A DNA stretch of 64,000 bases from Carboxylicivirga longa (GTDB lineage: Bacteria > Bacteroidota > Bacteroidia > Bacteroidales > Marinilabiliaceae), in the NCBI RefSeq assembly GCF_050589825.1, contig NZ_JBNGOZ010000001.1:372001-436000 (forward strand), written 5' to 3'. Position numbers and translations under genes: made by a program. Below the pieces are notes generated by a model. The model saw only the letters and a program-made list of their open reading frames with translations. It was not told the DNA's origin and searched no databases. Positions 52,214 to 61,541 of the stretch are shown in pieces (the first letter of the stretch is position 1; the number at the start of each line of letters is the position of its first letter).

Positions 52214-53143
52214 ATGCCCATGCGAATACTTATTAATATATTACGTAACCGAAATTTTGTTCTTGTTTTTGCCGTACTTATGGGGCTCACACTTGGTCAG
52301 TGGGCGCACAGCATTAAGGATTATACAATTTTTGTGCTGGCGCTTGTAATGACCTTTTCCATGACGAACATACGCACCACCAGCCTATATCCGCCGCAAC
52401 GGCTTATTAAACCCATGCTTATGGGCATCCTGCTTAACTATGTGGTTTATGCCCTGGTGATGATTGGACTGGCATACTGGCTCATCGATGATCGGGATTT
52501 ATTCTATGGTTTTGTGGTGATTGCAACAACTCCGCCCGGAGTGGCTATTATCCCTTTTTCCCATATTTTAAAAGGAGATGTTGAATATGCCATCAAAGGA
52601 GTATTGGGTGCTTTCCTGTGTACGGTATTGATCACTCCTTTTGCTGTGGGGTGGATCACAGGTAATGAGGGTATTGCGGCTTGGGATCTGTTTCTATTGA
52701 TGCTCAAAACCATTGTATTGCCCTTACTGTTATCGCGCATTCTTCTTCTGCCAAAATTATTTTTTGTGGTTGATCAGGTTCGAGGTAAGGTGGTTGATTG
52801 GGGCTTTGCTACCCTCATCTTCATTGCTGTGGGGCTTAACAGAAACGTGTTTTTTAGCGATCCCGCAATTTTGTTGCGTATTGCAGTGGTGTTATTTATT
52901 GTGCATTTTATTATGGGCTTGTTATACGAGCGCTTGTGTTATTTTCTGGGGCGTGATACTGTACGTGCCATGTCTGAAAACCTTTTGCTAACGGTGAAGA
53001 GTTCAGGGTTTGCGGTGGTGACGGCCATTACACTATTTGGGCAAAAGGCAGCCATACCAACGGCCGGTTTGGCAATTTTTGTGCTGCTCTATCTTCTTTT
53101 TCTATCGTTCCGCATGGATTTGCGGAATCGACTTAAAAACTAA
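52214..53143 (+). CDS. Bile acid:sodium symporter-like membrane transporter
   Basis: This 309-aa protein has about nine to ten membrane helices. The pattern ATTPPGVAIIPFSHILKGDVEYA resembles the BASS family crossover region, and LLLTVKSSGFAVVTAITLFG resembles the second. The substrate is unknown: it may be a sodium-coupled organic acid. It converges with the porin gene, overlapping it by 11 bases at their 3' ends. Confidence 0.75.
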   Translation: MPMRILINILRNRNFVLVFAVLMGLTLGQWAHSIKDYTIFVLALVMTFSMTNIRTTSLYPPQRLIKPMLMGILLNYVVYALVMIGLAYWLIDDRDLFYGFVVIATTPPGVAIIPFSHILKGDVEYAIKGVLGAFLCTVLITPFAVGWITGNEGIAAWDLFLLMLKTIVLPLLLSRILLLPKLFFVVDQVRGKVVDWGFATLIFIAVGLNRNVFFSDPAILLRIAVVLFIVHFIMGLLYERLCYFLGRDTVRAMSENLLLTVKSSGFAVVTAITLFGQKAAIPTAGLAIFVLLYLLFLSFRMDLRNRLKN

Positions 53144-54152
53144 CCTCCACATTGAAAAATAGCTTGCCACTATTGACAGGTGTGGCCTGGTTAGTGCGGT
53201 GGTGCTGATAGTTTAATGAGGCCTTTATGTGTTTAGGCACTACATGGTACTCTACGCCGGCAAATATATCTTCTCCATCTCTCTCTTGCCAATGGGCGAT
53301 GTGTTCAGCTTCATCGCCATCGAAAGCATTACCCATATTAAAGGTGGAGTTCATGCCATCGATACGAGCCCACAGGCCGAAACGCTTTGTTACATTGTAT
53401 TGTGTAAAAAGGGAATAGGCAGCGCGATCGTGCCCGTCGAAGTAGCCGTAGTTATTCTGAAAAGTATATTCGGCACCCAGGGTAAAGGTTTTCAGGTCGA
53501 AACCGATAAATCCGGTGATGGAAGCTAAAGGAACCGATGCTGTTGAGTAGTCGGTGTACAAGCGGGCGATGATTTTTCGATCAATTAACCAACTGGTTAC
53601 CCCCAGGCTTCCCCGAAAGGCATCATCGGCCTGCCATTGCTTGTAGCCTTCTCCATTGAACAGGGCCATATCAATCGTAAAATTATTGCCTCGGTAGCTC
53701 CCTGATGCTCCGATATCAGCACTGAAATCGAATTTCTGACGATCCAGCATTGACGGTAGTATGTAACGCTTGCCCCACAGTCTTTCCTGCGGCTTAAACT
53801 GGTAGGTATCGTGAAGTCCGAAGGCTGCAAACCACTGATCTTGCTCGTAATACACTGCCGCAGTCTTAAAAAATACATATTGCCCTTGGGCATCCTCAAT
53901 TACAAACTCGCTGCCACCCACATCCACGCGCAGGTGGGCACGCCACTGCGGTGTTATCTGGTAGCGGTAGCCTAGATAGGCACGCTTTAATTCAAAGGCT
54001 TTATCATGCTCATCACCCACTATATCAGCATTAAAATTCAAGAAGAGACGACCTTCCAGCTCGCCATGTGCTTTAAAGGGTGTGTTTTCTTGCGATAATA
54101 CAAGTGTTTGTATGCTAAATAGTATGATTAATAGCCTTAATTTATGTGTCAT
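53133..54152 (-). CDS. Outer-membrane porin, phosphate-selective O/P-like
   Basis: This 339-aa protein has a signal peptide (LLIILFSIQTLVLS). Alternating beta strands form a 16-strand-type barrel (GELEGRLFLNFNADIVG, ELKRAYLGYRYQITPQWRAH). A terminal aromatic Phe (FNVEVSF) serves the BAM signal. The fold matches phosphate-selective porins. Its neighbour upstream on the same strand is a PiT phosphate transporter, supporting phosphate uptake. Confidence 0.85.
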   Translation of the reverse strand: MTHKLRLLIILFSIQTLVLSQENTPFKAHGELEGRLFLNFNADIVGDEHDKAFELKRAYLGYRYQITPQWRAHLRVDVGGSEFVIEDAQGQYVFFKTAAVYYEQDQWFAAFGLHDTYQFKPQERLWGKRYILPSMLDRQKFDFSADIGASGSYRGNNFTIDMALFNGEGYKQWQADDAFRGSLGVTSWLIDRKIIARLYTDYSTASVPLASITGFIGFDLKTFTLGAEYTFQNNYGYFDGHDRAAYSLFTQYNVTKRFGLWARIDGMNSTFNMGNAFDGDEAEHIAHWQERDGEDIFAGVEYHVVPKHIKASLNYQHHRTNQATPVNSGKLFFNVEVSF

Positions 54153-54314
54153 AATTTCCCTGTTATTTTTATCCGTAGCTTATAGGTTTATTTGGCATAG
54201 CCCATTGGCTTGCTTCACTACGCAATACTTCTAAAAATGTTACCTTATGTGAAGTCAAATATAAGAAAAAGAGACAATCTCTAAAGAATGCCTCCTTTAA
54301 GTTCAGGCACCGTC

Positions 54315-56564
54315 TTATTGGCCCGGGTAGTTGATGAAGTCTCGTTGTGCTTTCACAAGGTTTACCAGATGTAGCATCAGGTTTTGTGTTTCGTGCAGCA
54401 CATTTAGGTAGAGAAGACTTACTTTGGTGCCCGCTTTTTCGTTTTTTATGCGTTTCAGTTGCTTTTTGCGGTTTTCACGCATCTGGCTGATTATGCTTTG
54501 TTGTTGTTCGATTAAGCTGTCTAACTGTGCATAGTCGCTTTGGTTAATGATGAGTATAGCGCGAGCCATAAAATCCTGTACTGCGCTGCGTGTGGTATTG
54601 AGCTCTTCAAACTGTTCAGGGGTAAATATTTTGTGGTTATTATCGATGTGCTCGTAGATTGGCTCTGTGACGTATGATAGACAGTGTGCCAGTTCGCGTA
54701 AGTAGTCAATTACCTGAATATAGTATAAGCTGGAGTCGATGGCTTGCTCCTGAAGCTTTTTTACAGTTGGATAAACGTTAGTTTTAAGCTTTTTCACCTT
54801 TTTATTCAGCGTCTTCACCTCTTTATTAATTTCTTTCAGGCTGCGTCTGTCTTCGGCCTCAAAATCATAAAGGGCTTGCACGTATAGTTGTTCGGCTTTT
54901 TTCAGGATATCAGTAACGCTGTATTTGCATTTTTCCAATACATTTTCAACAGGTATTTCGCCATTGACTTCCTCAATCTCAAACTCATCAATTTCGGTTT
55001 CCGAATTTGTTTTTTTCTTATGGGTAAGGTGGGTTCTGAACACAACATAAATGGCGATGGCTATGAGTATAATGACAAACCAGGTGCCGATGGTGCTAAT
55101 TAATGCCGCCATGATAAAAGCTACCGTAAATGCAGAAAAGGCTGTGAAGAACCAGCCGCCAATAACGGATAATACGCCGGTGATTCGATAAACGGCACTC
55201 TCGCGTCCCCAGGCGCGGTCGGCCAGTGAGCTACCCATGGCTACCATAAAAGTAACGTAGGTAGTTGAAAGTGGTAGCTTCATGTTGGTGGCTATGGAGA
55301 TAAGGATGCTGGCCACCACTAGGTTAACTGAAGCACGCAGCATATCAAAAGCCGGAGCTTCCTTGCCCAGTACCTTGCGTCGTTCTTCGTAGTTCGTGGC
55401 GTCAAATTGCCGGCTGATCAGCCGACTTAGCGATTTTGGCAGTATTTTTTTAAAAGTATTAGAGGTATTGATGGAGGCACGAACGATGGAACGAGCGAAA
55501 TAGGATGAGCCAAAGCGTTCATCGCCCTCCTGTTGTCGGCTTAAGTCGAGCGAGGTCTTCACTACAGCCTTGGCTTTCTTGGAGGTCCATAAGGTTACTA
55601 CCATAATGGCACCGGCTATAATAAGCATATAAGTAGGAGTACTTACCTCTCCCGTTAGTGCATTCATGCCGGTATTCACGTCGCCTGTTGCTGTGAATAT
55701 TTTAAATGATTCAAACCCGGCCAGTGGAACCCCAATGAAGTTAACCAGGTCGTTTCCGGCAAAGGCCATGGCCAGTGCGAAGGTGCCTGTCAGTACAATA
55801 ATTTTCAGGATATCAGTTTTAAACAGGAGCTTAAGCCCTTGGAGGATAACGGTCCAACCAACCAGGCTGAGGGCTATAATAGTTAAGCCGTTATTTTTGA
55901 TCCACTCTTTGGAGGCAGCATCCATAAAAGAAGCCCCTTTGGCTCCTTTAACAAGTATAAAGTAGGTGATGGCTGTGATAGCGATACCACCCCATATTGC
56001 GCCAAAATAAATGAGACGTCGCCAATAGTCAAACGAAAAGATAAGCCTTGTAAAATACTGTATCAAAGCTCCTGCGCTAAATGAGATGACTACGGATAGC
56101 AAGATGCCGATGATGATGGCTAATGCCTTGGCGGTATTAATATGATCGCTTAGGCTCAGATCCGGGTTATTTGACATCTTTACAAGAGCAATGGCTACTG
56201 CGGCACCCAGAATTTCAAAAACAATGGATACCGTAGTGGATGTGGGCATCCCAAAGGTGTTAAATACATCCAGCAGTATTACATCGGTAATCATCACAGC
56301 CAGAAAAATGATCATAATCTCTGAGAAGATGAAGTATTGAGGGTTGAAAATACCCTTGCGTGCTACCTCCATCATGCCGCTCGAAAAGGTGGCGCCAAAC
56401 AGGATGCCTGCAGCAGCTACTATCATAATATATTTGTATGGTGCTGCCTTAGCGCCAATGGCTGAATTCAGAAAGTTGACCGCATCGTTACTTACTCCAA
56501 CAATCAGGTCTGAAATGGCAAGTACAAAAAGTACTGCGACCAATACTAAATATATATTTTCCAT
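54315..56564 (-). CDS. Inorganic phosphate transporter, PiT family, with PhoU-like tail
   Basis: In this 749-aa protein, the two PiT signature repeats are seen as VSNDAVNFLNSAIGAKAAP and FAGNDLVNFIGVPLAGF, followed by a second half with KLPLSTTYVTFMVAMGSSLADRAW. About 12 membrane helices end near residue 505. The last 220 residues are charged and helical (coiled coil KEVKTLNKKVKKLKTNV), resembling a PhoU-like regulatory domain fused to the permease. It moves phosphate with a cation across the inner membrane. The porin gene lies 162 bp downstream on the same strand. Confidence 0.93.
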   Translation of the reverse strand: MENIYLVLVAVLFVLAISDLIVGVSNDAVNFLNSAIGAKAAPYKYIMIVAAAGILFGATFSSGMMEVARKGIFNPQYFIFSEIMIIFLAVMITDVILLDVFNTFGMPTSTTVSIVFEILGAAVAIALVKMSNNPDLSLSDHINTAKALAIIIGILLSVVISFSAGALIQYFTRLIFSFDYWRRLIYFGAIWGGIAITAITYFILVKGAKGASFMDAASKEWIKNNGLTIIALSLVGWTVILQGLKLLFKTDILKIIVLTGTFALAMAFAGNDLVNFIGVPLAGFESFKIFTATGDVNTGMNALTGEVSTPTYMLIIAGAIMVVTLWTSKKAKAVVKTSLDLSRQQEGDERFGSSYFARSIVRASINTSNTFKKILPKSLSRLISRQFDATNYEERRKVLGKEAPAFDMLRASVNLVVASILISIATNMKLPLSTTYVTFMVAMGSSLADRAWGRESAVYRITGVLSVIGGWFFTAFSAFTVAFIMAALISTIGTWFVIILIAIAIYVVFRTHLTHKKKTNSETEIDEFEIEEVNGEIPVENVLEKCKYSVTDILKKAEQLYVQALYDFEAEDRRSLKEINKEVKTLNKKVKKLKTNVYPTVKKLQEQAIDSSLYYIQVIDYLRELAHCLSYVTEPIYEHIDNNHKIFTPEQFEELNTTRSAVQDFMARAILIINQSDYAQLDSLIEQQQSIISQMRENRKKQLKRIKNEKAGTKVSLLYLNVLHETQNLMLHLVNLVKAQRDFINYPGQ

Positions 56565-56901
56565 CAGAAAAGTAGTTTAATGTTTTTTTGCGCGGCAAAC
56601 TAACCATGTACTGTGCTGCCTGATGTTGATTTAATATTAGGTGAATGTTAACTTTGTGTTAACGCTCATTAAGTTAGGCTATTCTTTCTACTTTTTCAAG
56701 AGCTGAAAGGCATTAGGCTAGTTATACAGAGGATATGTGCGAGGGAATAAATCTGTGTTATTATCGTTAGTGAGTCCTCATATCTTAAAAGGTTTTTTGT
56801 AGTTTTGCGCTACTTTTGCAATAAAATAGGGCAAGTAAGTGATAAACTTGTAGATGATGCTTATCTTAAAGAGGTGAAAGCAGTCTTTAAAAATGGATTG
56901 A
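56565..56901. promoter_or_regulatory. Divergent intergenic region with a TAnnTTTG box
   Basis: This region lies between the phosphate transporter (minus) and the LysE-like gene (plus). TACTTTTG at 56811-56818 matches the Bacteroidota -7 box exactly and could start the plus-strand transcript about 80 bases upstream of its ATG. A matching -33 TTTG at the usual distance is not present. No other feature was seen. Confidence 0.4.
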
Positions 56902-57540
56902 ATGAGTGTTGGAAATATAATTGAGGGTATTAAAATTGGCATGTTAGCGTCTATACCTCTGGGCCCTATTGGTGTTTTGGTGGTGCAGCGTACACTTAAC
57001 AAAGGTCATCTTTCAGGCTTTATATCAGGTTTGGGGGCGGCGCTTTCGGATACTATTTATGCCATTATTGCCGGTTTTAGTCTATCTTTTATTATTGGTT
57101 TTGTTGAATCGCAATTGTTATGGATTCAGATTTTTGGCGCTATCATTTTAATATTGCTGGGGCTTAAAATATTTTATACCAATCCGGCTATTCAATTGCG
57201 ACGTCAGAAGAAGAAAAGTACCAGTTTGCTGCAGGATTTTCTTTCTACCTTTGCACTTACTATAGCTAACCCATTGGCTGTGTTTCTGTTCCTGGCATTT
57301 TTTGCCAGCTTTAGGGTTGTGGGTACTGAAAATACAGCTTTTGATAATCTTCTGCTCATCATGGGGGTAATGGCCGGGGCTGCTGCCTGGTGGTTGATTC
57401 TAAGTTCTCTGATTAATTTATTTCGCTCCAGAATTAACTTAAGACGCCTTTTTTGGATCAATAAGATTGCGGGAAGTACCATTATTGTATTGGTGGTGCT
57501 GGCTTTCAGCATCTGGGTAGGGCAGGAGTATCTTTTCTAG
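56902..57540 (+). CDS. LysE/RhtB family translocator
   Basis: This 212-aa protein has six predicted membrane helices. The family start (IEGIKIGMLASIPLGPIGVLVVQRTL) is followed by GHLSGFISGLGAALSDTIYA and LTIANPLAVFLFLAFFA, typical of amino-acid exporters. The substrate is unknown. It converges on menB with a terminator between them. Confidence 0.88.
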   Translation: MSVGNIIEGIKIGMLASIPLGPIGVLVVQRTLNKGHLSGFISGLGAALSDTIYAIIAGFSLSFIIGFVESQLLWIQIFGAIILILLGLKIFYTNPAIQLRRQKKKSTSLLQDFLSTFALTIANPLAVFLFLAFFASFRVVGTENTAFDNLLLIMGVMAGAAAWWLILSSLINLFRSRINLRRLFWINKIAGSTIIVLVVLAFSIWVGQEYLF

Positions 57541-57553
57541 TAGATATAATATT

Positions 57554-57592
57554 AAAGGCCATCTCATGCGAGACAGCCTTTCTTAATTTTTT
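57554..57592. terminator. Bidirectional terminator between lysE-like gene and menB
   Basis: AAAGGC (57554-57559) pairs with GCCTTT (57576-57581); TCTC and GAGA form the upper stem. T-rich tail on the plus side. Confidence 0.65.
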
Positions 57593-57626
57593 CATCATTG
57601 ATGATGAGTACGATATTTCCTGTAGG

Positions 57627-58448
57627 TTAAGGAAATTTAGGAAACTGCTGAAAGTCAGGGTCACGCTTTTCAAGGAAAGCATTACGTCCTTCCTGGGCTT
57701 CTTCCATCAGGTAAAACATTAGTGTTGCATCACCAGCCATCTCCATAATACCCGTTTGTCCGTCCAGCTCGGCATTTAAGCCTCGTTTAATCATGCGCAG
57801 TGCCATAGGGCTGCGTTGAAGCATCGTTTTGCACCATTCTACCGTCGTATCTTCCAGTTCTTCCAAAGGCACTACGGTGTTAACAAGTCCCATGTCTTCT
57901 GCTTCTTTGGCCGAATATTGTTTGCACAGGAACCATATTTCACGGGCTTTTTTCTGCCCCACGTGGCGCGCCAGGTACGATGAACCAAATCCACCATCGA
58001 AACTACCTACTTTGGGACCACTCTGTCCGAAGAGGGCACTGTCAGCTGCAATGGTGAGGTCGCATACCACATGCAGAACATGACCACCGCCAATGGCATA
58101 TCCGTTCACCATGGCTACCACTGGTTTGGGTAGTGAGCGAATGCGCTTATGTAGGTCAAGTACATTTAGGCGGGGCACGCCACCTTCGTCGATATAACCA
58201 CCATGGCCTTTAACATTTTGGTCGCCGCCCGAGCAGAATGCCTTATCACCTTCTCCGGTGAGAACAACAACGCCAATATCCTGACGTTCGCGACAGATGT
58301 CAAAGGCATCAATCAGCTCCTTTACGGTTTTGGGTCGAAAGGCATTATAAACGCGTGGTCGGTTGATGGTTATCTTACCTATGCCCTCAAAGAATTCAAA
58401 TTTAATATCTTCATATTCTTTTACTGATGTCCAGTTACGTTGACTCAT
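57627..58448 (-). CDS. menB: 1,4-Dihydroxy-2-naphthoyl-CoA synthase
   Basis: This 273-aa crotonase-fold enzyme closes the second ring of the menaquinone naphthoate from o-succinylbenzoyl-CoA. Motifs: GDKAFCSGGDQNVKGHGGY (oxyanion hole), VAMVNGYAIGGGHVLHVVCD, and FGQSGPKVGSFDGGFGSSYL, which is diagnostic for MenB. ATG 58448 is used; it overlaps the stop of menD (ATGA), which shows translational coupling. It is the last gene of the menF-menD-menB operon. Confidence 0.97.
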   Translation of the reverse strand: MSQRNWTSVKEYEDIKFEFFEGIGKITINRPRVYNAFRPKTVKELIDAFDICRERQDIGVVVLTGEGDKAFCSGGDQNVKGHGGYIDEGGVPRLNVLDLHKRIRSLPKPVVAMVNGYAIGGGHVLHVVCDLTIAADSALFGQSGPKVGSFDGGFGSSYLARHVGQKKAREIWFLCKQYSAKEAEDMGLVNTVVPLEELEDTTVEWCKTMLQRSPMALRMIKRGLNAELDGQTGIMEMAGDATLMFYLMEEAQEGRNAFLEKRDPDFQQFPKFP

Positions 58449-60136
58449 AATTCCTCTTTTAAGCATTTAAAATACGATTTAAGTACACCCGCATTTTCTT
58501 TGGCTGGTGTTTTTACTTCTAATAGAATGGGTTGCTCACTATCAGCAAACAATTGTTGCAGACAATCGTCCATGGATGCTTCACTGTCGGCATGCAAGTA
58601 TTTCAGCCCATACATTTCGGCAAGTGGTTTCATGTTTAGTTGGTGAGCAGCTTCGAAATACGTCTCCAGCTCATCAGTATTTGATGGGCCCGGTATAAAA
58701 CGAAAAATACCTCCCCCGCCGTTGTTGATTACAACAATACGCAACTTATTGCTCATGTATTTGTTCCACAGTCCATTGCTGTCGTAAAGGAAGGAAAGGT
58801 CGCCCACGATCAGAAGTGTGGGCTGCTGGCTGATATGACAGGCACCCACGGATGTGCTGAGACTTCCGTCAATGCCGCTTGTGCCTCGGTTACAAAAGCT
58901 ATTGCGGTTGTAGAAGGCCGTAAATAGCTGGGCGTAACGTATGGTAGAGCTGTTACCCCATTGAAGCTGCCAGTTTTCGGGTAGCTGTTTGGCCAGCACA
59001 GCGTGTGCCTTTAAGTCATTCCAGGTTGTTTTAGACAGGTATTCATCATGGTGTTGAACCGATCGCTCGTTTCGTTTATGCCAGGTATTAGCATAACGGC
59101 TTTTCACCGGGCTAACGCGGGGTAGCAGTTGCTTAAAAAAGTCGAGCGGTGTGGACTGTATGCTTATACTCAACTGCTGGTAGGTATCAAAGTGATGATG
59201 AACAGGGCTGATGTGCCAGTGTTCCTTGGCTTTGTAGCTTCTCAAAAAGCTTTTAATCATTTTTGATACTACCGCACCATCCGTGGTGATGAGCAGGGAG
59301 GGTTTAAAAAAGTGAGCTTCGTCTTCGGTAATGGTCGATACTACTTTATCTACTCCTGCTATTATTTTACCACCAACTAGGTTAGAAGTGTTCTCGACCA
59401 GCACAACAATCTGTTCAAGGTCAGCCAGCTTTTCTACGATTGTCTGAAGTGCATCATTAGGAGTTTGTTGCCCTACAATGAGTAATACCTTGTCGTGCTT
59501 GTGCCATGCCTCGCACAATTCATCCATATCCTGATCGGCAATGCATCCGGTGGCTCTCAGCTGTTTTACAGGAGGTTTATGTTCCTCAGGGTGTACGGTT
59601 TTGCCATAGAGGGGTTCGTCCAAAGGAACATTGATATGTACCGGTCCGGCCATGTTGTGGCGGCAATGGAAAAAGGCCTCACTCACCAGTCGGTTAACAT
59701 ACCAGGTGTTGGCATTTTTAGAGGTTGGTAGTACGCAGCTGTATTTCACAATATTATCCAGTGCACCCGTCTGGCGTATGGTTTGTCCGTCGCCCTGATC
59801 AATCCATTCCATGGGGCGATCGGCACTGATTACCAATAAGGGTATGTTTTGGTAATAGGCTTCGGCAATGGCCGGTGCATAGTTAAGTAAGGCTGAACCA
59901 CTTGTGCATACGAGCGCAACAGGTCGTCCGGTTTGCTGCGCCATGCCCAGGGCAAAAAATGCGGCACTGCGCTCGTCCACAATGCTGAAACATTGAATAT
60001 CGGGGCAGGCATTAAAGGTGATGGTTAGTGGCGCATTGCGAGAACCCGGTGAAATGACCACTTCGCGCAGTCCTTCAGTCAGGCATATATCAATTAATGT
60101 TTTAACAACTTTTTTATCAGAAACGGCTTTATTCAT
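58445..60136 (-). CDS. menD: SEPHCHC synthase (menaquinone biosynthesis)
   Basis: This 563-aa thiamine diphosphate enzyme adds 2-oxoglutarate-derived succinic semialdehyde to isochorismate. N-terminal PYR domain: VVISPGSRNAPLTITF and DERSAAFFALGMAQQTGRPVAL. Central region: PVHINVPLDEPLY. C-terminal PP domain: NRGTSGIDGSLSTSVGA with LIVGDLSFLYDSNGLWN and NNGGGGIFRFIPGP. The length is standard. It lies 13 bp after the menF stop. Confidence 0.97.
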   Translation of the reverse strand: MNKAVSDKKVVKTLIDICLTEGLREVVISPGSRNAPLTITFNACPDIQCFSIVDERSAAFFALGMAQQTGRPVALVCTSGSALLNYAPAIAEAYYQNIPLLVISADRPMEWIDQGDGQTIRQTGALDNIVKYSCVLPTSKNANTWYVNRLVSEAFFHCRHNMAGPVHINVPLDEPLYGKTVHPEEHKPPVKQLRATGCIADQDMDELCEAWHKHDKVLLIVGQQTPNDALQTIVEKLADLEQIVVLVENTSNLVGGKIIAGVDKVVSTITEDEAHFFKPSLLITTDGAVVSKMIKSFLRSYKAKEHWHISPVHHHFDTYQQLSISIQSTPLDFFKQLLPRVSPVKSRYANTWHKRNERSVQHHDEYLSKTTWNDLKAHAVLAKQLPENWQLQWGNSSTIRYAQLFTAFYNRNSFCNRGTSGIDGSLSTSVGACHISQQPTLLIVGDLSFLYDSNGLWNKYMSNKLRIVVINNGGGGIFRFIPGPSNTDELETYFEAAHQLNMKPLAEMYGLKYLHADSEASMDDCLQQLFADSEQPILLEVKTPAKENAGVLKSYFKCLKEEL

Positions 60137-60149
60137 AGCAATGCAAAGG

Positions 60150-61229
60150 TTAAATATTTTTTATAACCGACAAAAGTGTCTCGGCCTTAAGGGCAGTTTC
60201 CTGCCACTCCTTTTCAGCTACGCTGTCAATGGTCAATCCTCCGCCTACATAAAGGCAGGTGGCATCTTCGGTAAGGCTCAAACAGCGTATGTTAACATAA
60301 AATTCGTAATGGCCATTCTTTACCGGCCCCAGAAAACCTGCGTAATATCGTCGCTCATGCTGCTCGGTGTCAGTAATCAGGTTGAAGGCATTTTCTTTGG
60401 GCAACCCACATACAGCAGGCGTTGGGTGCAAATCGTATAAAATGCCGATGTGATTACCGTTAGTTTTTTGCATCTCAAATTGAAAGCGGGAGCATAAGTG
60501 TTTGACTTGTCCGGCGCTAATCGTTTCGGCGTTTTTATATTCAATGCTGTCTACCTGATGGTGTATCAGTACATTCTCAATAAATTCGGTTACCAGACCC
60601 TGTTCTTTTAGTTCTTTTTCCGACCACTTAGCCGATGGTGTATTGGGCAGGGTGCCGGCCAGCGATACGGTTGACAGTCGCTGTCCATCGTGTTTGAGCA
60701 GTAGTTCGGGACCTGCACCCATCCAGGTGCCACCATTGGGTGTGCTGATGGCATAAACAAAGGCGTGGGGATATTTCTGTCTCAGCGCCTCAAACACTCG
60801 GGGTACGCTGTTGGAAGGTAGATGGGGTCCTTTCACCGTGCGCGATAGAATTACTTTCGACAGTTGATTATTGGTAATGGCATTATGCATTTTATCAAAA
60901 TGTGCTACATAGTCGCTATAATCATCTGCTTTTTGAGGGGCACGATTTTTCTCTGTTTTAAAAAGTGACCCAATCAGCTTTTGCTCATTTTTGGCGAGTT
61001 GTGTAAAGGTGGCACTAAAATGTGTTGGGATAAAAATACCTGGGGTGATGGTGTTGTCAAAGGGCTCAAATACAAAGCCATCGCTGGTCAGATGATGCTC
61101 GTTGATGCCGTTGTGTATAAGCTCAGCATTACCAAGAATAATCTGTGAATCACTTTGATAAGGGGCACGATATAATACCACCGAATCAAAATGCTTTTCT
61201 TCAAGTACCTGTTCTAATTTTTTTTTCAC
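60150..61229 (-). CDS. menF: Isochorismate synthase
   Basis: This 359-aa chorismate-utilising enzyme converts chorismate to isochorismate, the first step of menaquinone synthesis. Conserved motifs are KVILSRTVKGP, FVYAISTPNGGTWMGAGPELLL, TVSLAGTLPN, KEQGLVTEFIENVLIHH, LHPTPAVCGLPKENAF and YYAGFLGPVKNGHYEFYVNIR. It lacks the longer N-terminal part of some homologues, as is usual in Bacteroidota. It is the first gene of the operon. Confidence 0.95.
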   Translation of the reverse strand: MKKKLEQVLEEKHFDSVVLYRAPYQSDSQIILGNAELIHNGINEHHLTSDGFVFEPFDNTITPGIFIPTHFSATFTQLAKNEQKLIGSLFKTEKNRAPQKADDYSDYVAHFDKMHNAITNNQLSKVILSRTVKGPHLPSNSVPRVFEALRQKYPHAFVYAISTPNGGTWMGAGPELLLKHDGQRLSTVSLAGTLPNTPSAKWSEKELKEQGLVTEFIENVLIHHQVDSIEYKNAETISAGQVKHLCSRFQFEMQKTNGNHIGILYDLHPTPAVCGLPKENAFNLITDTEQHERRYYAGFLGPVKNGHYEFYVNIRCLSLTEDATCLYVGGGLTIDSVAEKEWQETALKAETLLSVIKNI

Positions 61230-61251
61230 TTTTCAAGCTTGATAGTCGCTG

Positions 61252-61259
61252 CAAAGATA
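61252..61259 (-). promoter_or_regulatory. Promoter -7 box for the men operon
   Basis: On the minus strand this reads TATCTTTG, an exact TAnnTTTG box, 23 bases ahead of the menF ATG. No clear -33 TTTG is found. Confidence 0.4.
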
Positions 61260-61427
61260 TAATAAACCCTGCAATTAGAGGTGCGTGGCGCTGGTTTTGT
61301 TGGTAAGCAAAGGGTATGGTAGCAATAAAGTGTGTGGTTTGTTTGATGAGTAAAATTGTGGTTCCTTAAATTGTCGTTATTATTCACTCGATAGAGTGAT
61401 AGTAGGCGTTAGCAAAAAAATGTAAAG

Positions 61428-61463
61428 AACGCCAGAAGCCGTGTGTTATTGCTTTCTGGCGTT
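61428..61463. terminator. Terminator after the alpha-glucan phosphorylase gene
   Basis: AACGCCAGAA (61428-61437) pairs perfectly with TTCTGGCGTT (61454-61463); on the minus strand a T-rich run follows about ten bases later. It lies 79 bp after the phosphorylase stop. Confidence 0.7.
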
Positions 61464-61541
61464 TATTTAAGGCTTATACTGCCGTGCGTAATGTCGCCTT
61501 TATTGGCGACACTCATTTAATTCCATTAAGGCCTCTTTCGG